Shown: positions 4,118 through 5,987 of the stretch, piece after piece | Layout: each line of letters opens with the position of its first letter | How positions within the stretch are numbered: the first letter of the stretch is position 1 | Source: JBEKOF01 sp050015895 | Lineage (GTDB): Bacteria > Verrucomicrobiota > Verrucomicrobiia > Limisphaerales > Palsa-1400 | DNA: 5,987 nt | Reading direction: 5' to 3' | Assembly: GCA_050015895.1 (NCBI GenBank) | Contig: JBEKAN010000305.1 | Location: 1-5,987 of the forward strand | Notes under the pieces: model-generated | What the model was told of the DNA's origin: nothing | Seen by the model: the letters and a program-made list of their open reading frames with translations, nothing else | Databases searched by the model: none | Program-made: the position numbers and the translations under genes

Positions 4118-5987
4118 AGAAATGGCTGCCCTGGATTCTCGCCGGCGTTTTCGCCACCTGGTTTTTCGCCGGCTTCAAAGCGCCCGATCCGGTCAACGGA
4201 TTTGATGTCGCCGGCTGGGGCAGCCTGCCGGTGCTGCTGGACGGTCGCGTCCAGCCGCTGGATTCTGTGGCGCGAAATTCGCTTCTAAGCATGAGCGGCA
4301 CCTCCACCGTGCGCGGCTCCAACGGCGTCCTTTCCGCCTCCGCCTGGTTGTTGGAAACCATGACCGACCCCGACGCCGCCGACCGGCGGAAGATCTTCCG
4401 CGTGCAACATCCCGACCTGGCCGGCATGTTGGGCGCGACGACGGGCGAGCTGCCCAAGTTCTCCTTCAACGACCTGACCAACCAATTCGAGCAGCTCGAA
4501 AAGCAGGCGCGGAAAATCCAGGACTCCGAGGAGGGCAAGGGCAACGAGGTCGAGAAGCTGCGCACTCCGTTCCAAAAAGACCTCATGCACCTCTACGGCA
4601 GCGTGGAGCTTTACGACCGCCTCAAGAACAGTCTGGAGCCGGAGGGGACCGAAGATTTTCAGAAGGAAATTCAGGATTACGAGCAGGCCATCCCGGCGGG
4701 GCGCGTCGCCGTTCAGAACAGCGACGATGGCAAGCCCGCCAGCGAGGACGATTTGCGGCGCATCACATTTTTCTTCCAGCGTTATTCGGAGCTGGCGCGG
4801 GACGCCTATCCCCTGATCGTCCCGCCCACCTCCGATCAACCGCGCTCGGCCTGGGCCAACGTGGGCAGCAATCTCATGGACGCCGTGACTTCCGGCCAGG
4901 TCAGCCCGCCCGTCAAATCTTTCGCCGCCATGTCCAGCGCCTTCAACAACCAGGACACCAACGCCTTCAATCACGCCGTCGCCCAGTATCGAGTGTGGCT
5001 GCGGGAGAACGGGCTGGATTCGGGATTGAGCCAGGGAGAGCGGGAATTTTTCTTCAATCAAATCCAGCCCTTCTACGTCAGCATGGTCATTTACGTCGCC
5101 GCCGTGATTCTGGGCTGCGCCTTCTGGATCAGCCTCTCCCCCACTCTGCGGCGGTCCGGATTCTATTTGCTGGTGCTGGGCTTTGTCATCCACACCTTCG
5201 CCCTGGTGTTTCGGATGCACTTGCAGGGGCGTCCGCCTGTCACCAATCTGTATTCCTCCGCCATCTTCATCGGGTGGGCGGCTGTGCTCTTTGGCATTTT
5301 TCTGGAGCGCCTCTTCAAAGGCGGCATCGGCGTGGTCTGCGCGGGGCTAATCGGTTTCGTCACCCTGAACATCGCCCATCATCTGGCCCTGAGCGGCGAC
5401 ACCATGGAGATGCTGCAGGCGGTGCTGGACACCAACCTGTGGCTCTCGACCCACGTCGTGGTGGTCACTCTGGGCTACGCCTCCATGTTCGTGGCGGGCC
5501 TGCTGGCCGTCATCTACATCCTGCGCGGCTTCTTCACCCGCTCGCTCACGCCGGAACTGGGCCGGACCCTGGCGCGGATGGTCTATGGGATTGTCTGCTT
5601 CGCCACGCTCTTCAGTTTTGTGGGCACCATCCTGGGCGGAATCTGGGCCGATCAATCCTGGGGCCGGTTCTGGGGCTGGGACCCCAAGGAAAACGGCGCG
5701 CTGCTGATTGTCCTGTGGAACGCCGTCATTCTCCACGCCCGCTGGGGCGGCATGATCCGCGAGCGCGGCCTGATGGTGCTGGCCGTCGTTGGCAACATCG
5801 TCACCAGCTTCTCCTGGTTCGGCGTCAACATGCTCGGCATCGGCCTCCACTCCTACGGCTTCATGGACAAGGCCTTTCACTGGCTGATGTTCTTCGACGC
5901 CACCCAGGTCGCGTTGATTATTTTGGCGTTGACCCCCGCCAGGCATTGGGCCAGTTTCAAAACGCAGGAACCCCCCGCCGCGCCCGC
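4114..5987 (+). CDS. ccsA: Cytochrome c biogenesis protein CcsA with periplasmic N-terminal extension, 3'-truncated
   Basis: CcsA is the heme-presenting subunit of the System II cytochrome c synthetase. 624 residues are visible and the frame is open at the right edge; the last helix ends near residue 607 and a basic, Pro/Ala-rich tail has begun, so little is probably missing. Residues 3-24 form one membrane helix. Residues 25-318 are a periplasmic domain with LPVLLDGRVQPLDSVAR (38-54) and a charged helical middle. The CcsA core follows from about 320 with some nine helices. The WWD segment WGRFWGWDPKE lies at 516-526. H447 (STHVVVV) and H579 (GIGLHSYGF) match the two periplasmic heme-ligand histidines and H541 (VILHARW) the transmembrane one. 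GRPPVTNLYSS (372-382) is another family mark. The extension resembles the region joining ResB and CcsA in fused CcsBA proteins of Bacteroidota. A good GGAG and the ATGA overlap with resB set the start. Confidence 0.93.
   Translation, partial: MKKWLPWILAGVFATWFFAGFKAPDPVNGFDVAGWGSLPVLLDGRVQPLDSVARNSLLSMSGTSTVRGSNGVLSASAWLLETMTDPDAADRRKIFRVQHPDLAGMLGATTGELPKFSFNDLTNQFEQLEKQARKIQDSEEGKGNEVEKLRTPFQKDLMHLYGSVELYDRLKNSLEPEGTEDFQKEIQDYEQAIPAGRVAVQNSDDGKPASEDDLRRITFFFQRYSELARDAYPLIVPPTSDQPRSAWANVGSNLMDAVTSGQVSPPVKSFAAMSSAFNNQDTNAFNHAVAQYRVWLRENGLDSGLSQGEREFFFNQIQPFYVSMVIYVAAVILGCAFWISLSPTLRRSGFYLLVLGFVIHTFALVFRMHLQGRPPVTNLYSSAIFIGWAAVLFGIFLERLFKGGIGVVCAGLIGFVTLNIAHHLALSGDTMEMLQAVLDTNLWLSTHVVVVTLGYASMFVAGLLAVIYILRGFFTRSLTPELGRTLARMVYGIVCFATLFSFVGTILGGIWADQSWGRFWGWDPKENGALLIVLWNAVILHARWGGMIRERGLMVLAVVGNIVTSFSWFGVNMLGIGLHSYGFMDKAFHWLMFFDATQVALIILALTPARHWASFKTQEPPAAP

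Noticed and set aside
4285..5946. Minus-strand open frames opposite ccsA (4285-5220 and 5347-5946)
   Set aside because: Both are shadows of the CcsA frame, whose translation shows membrane helices, the WWD segment and heme-ligand histidines throughout.

Overview
The window is GC-rich chromosomal DNA. It most likely comes from a Verrucomicrobiota or other PVC-group bacterium. The hints are a C-terminal domain typical of PVC hypothetical proteins (ALERYRLAQGQYP ... YSVGWNEKDDGG), a CcsA with a long periplasmic N-terminal extension, and a lipoprotein with an ANVNRWR motif. This lineage call is recognition by eye, not a search result. No mobile element, CRISPR array, rRNA or tRNA gene was seen.

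Layout. (1) Bases 2-667, plus strand: the 3' end of a gene that enters from the left, a hypothetical protein with a pseudopilin-like C-terminal domain. (2) Bases 664-1463, minus strand: a two-gene operon, clpS followed by a DUF2017-like gene, with a 1-nt stop/start overlap (TAATG). Its last gene meets gene 1 tail to tail, and both stop codons lie in one palindromic CTAG. (3) Bases 1464-1693: a 230-bp divergent intergenic region. It holds a near-perfect minus-strand -10 box so close to clpS that the mRNA may be leaderless, a 55-bp nested palindrome, and a 17-bp-period direct repeat. (4) Bases 1694-5987, plus strand: a tight three-gene operon of a lipoprotein with two copies of one domain, resB (ccsB) and ccsA. 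The spacings are 3 nt and a 4-nt ATGA overlap. ccsA runs off the right edge, probably close to its natural end.

How the genes work together. ResB and CcsA form the System II cytochrome c synthetase, which carries heme across the cytoplasmic membrane and attaches it to CXXCH motifs of apocytochromes. All four histidines expected for the heme path are visible (ResB H100; CcsA H447, H541, H579), as is the WWD heme-binding segment. The lipoprotein is translationally linked to resB and should face the same compartment, so it is a candidate accessory factor; this is inference. On the other strand, ClpS is the N-degron adaptor of the ClpAP/ClpCP protease. Its pairing with a DUF2017-like protein is a gene order best known from Actinobacteria.

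The window looks mostly like housekeeping DNA. The items most worth a second look are the duplicated-domain lipoprotein tied to System II, the clpS-DUF2017 pair with its possible leaderless promoter, the nested palindrome, and the shared CTAG stop.
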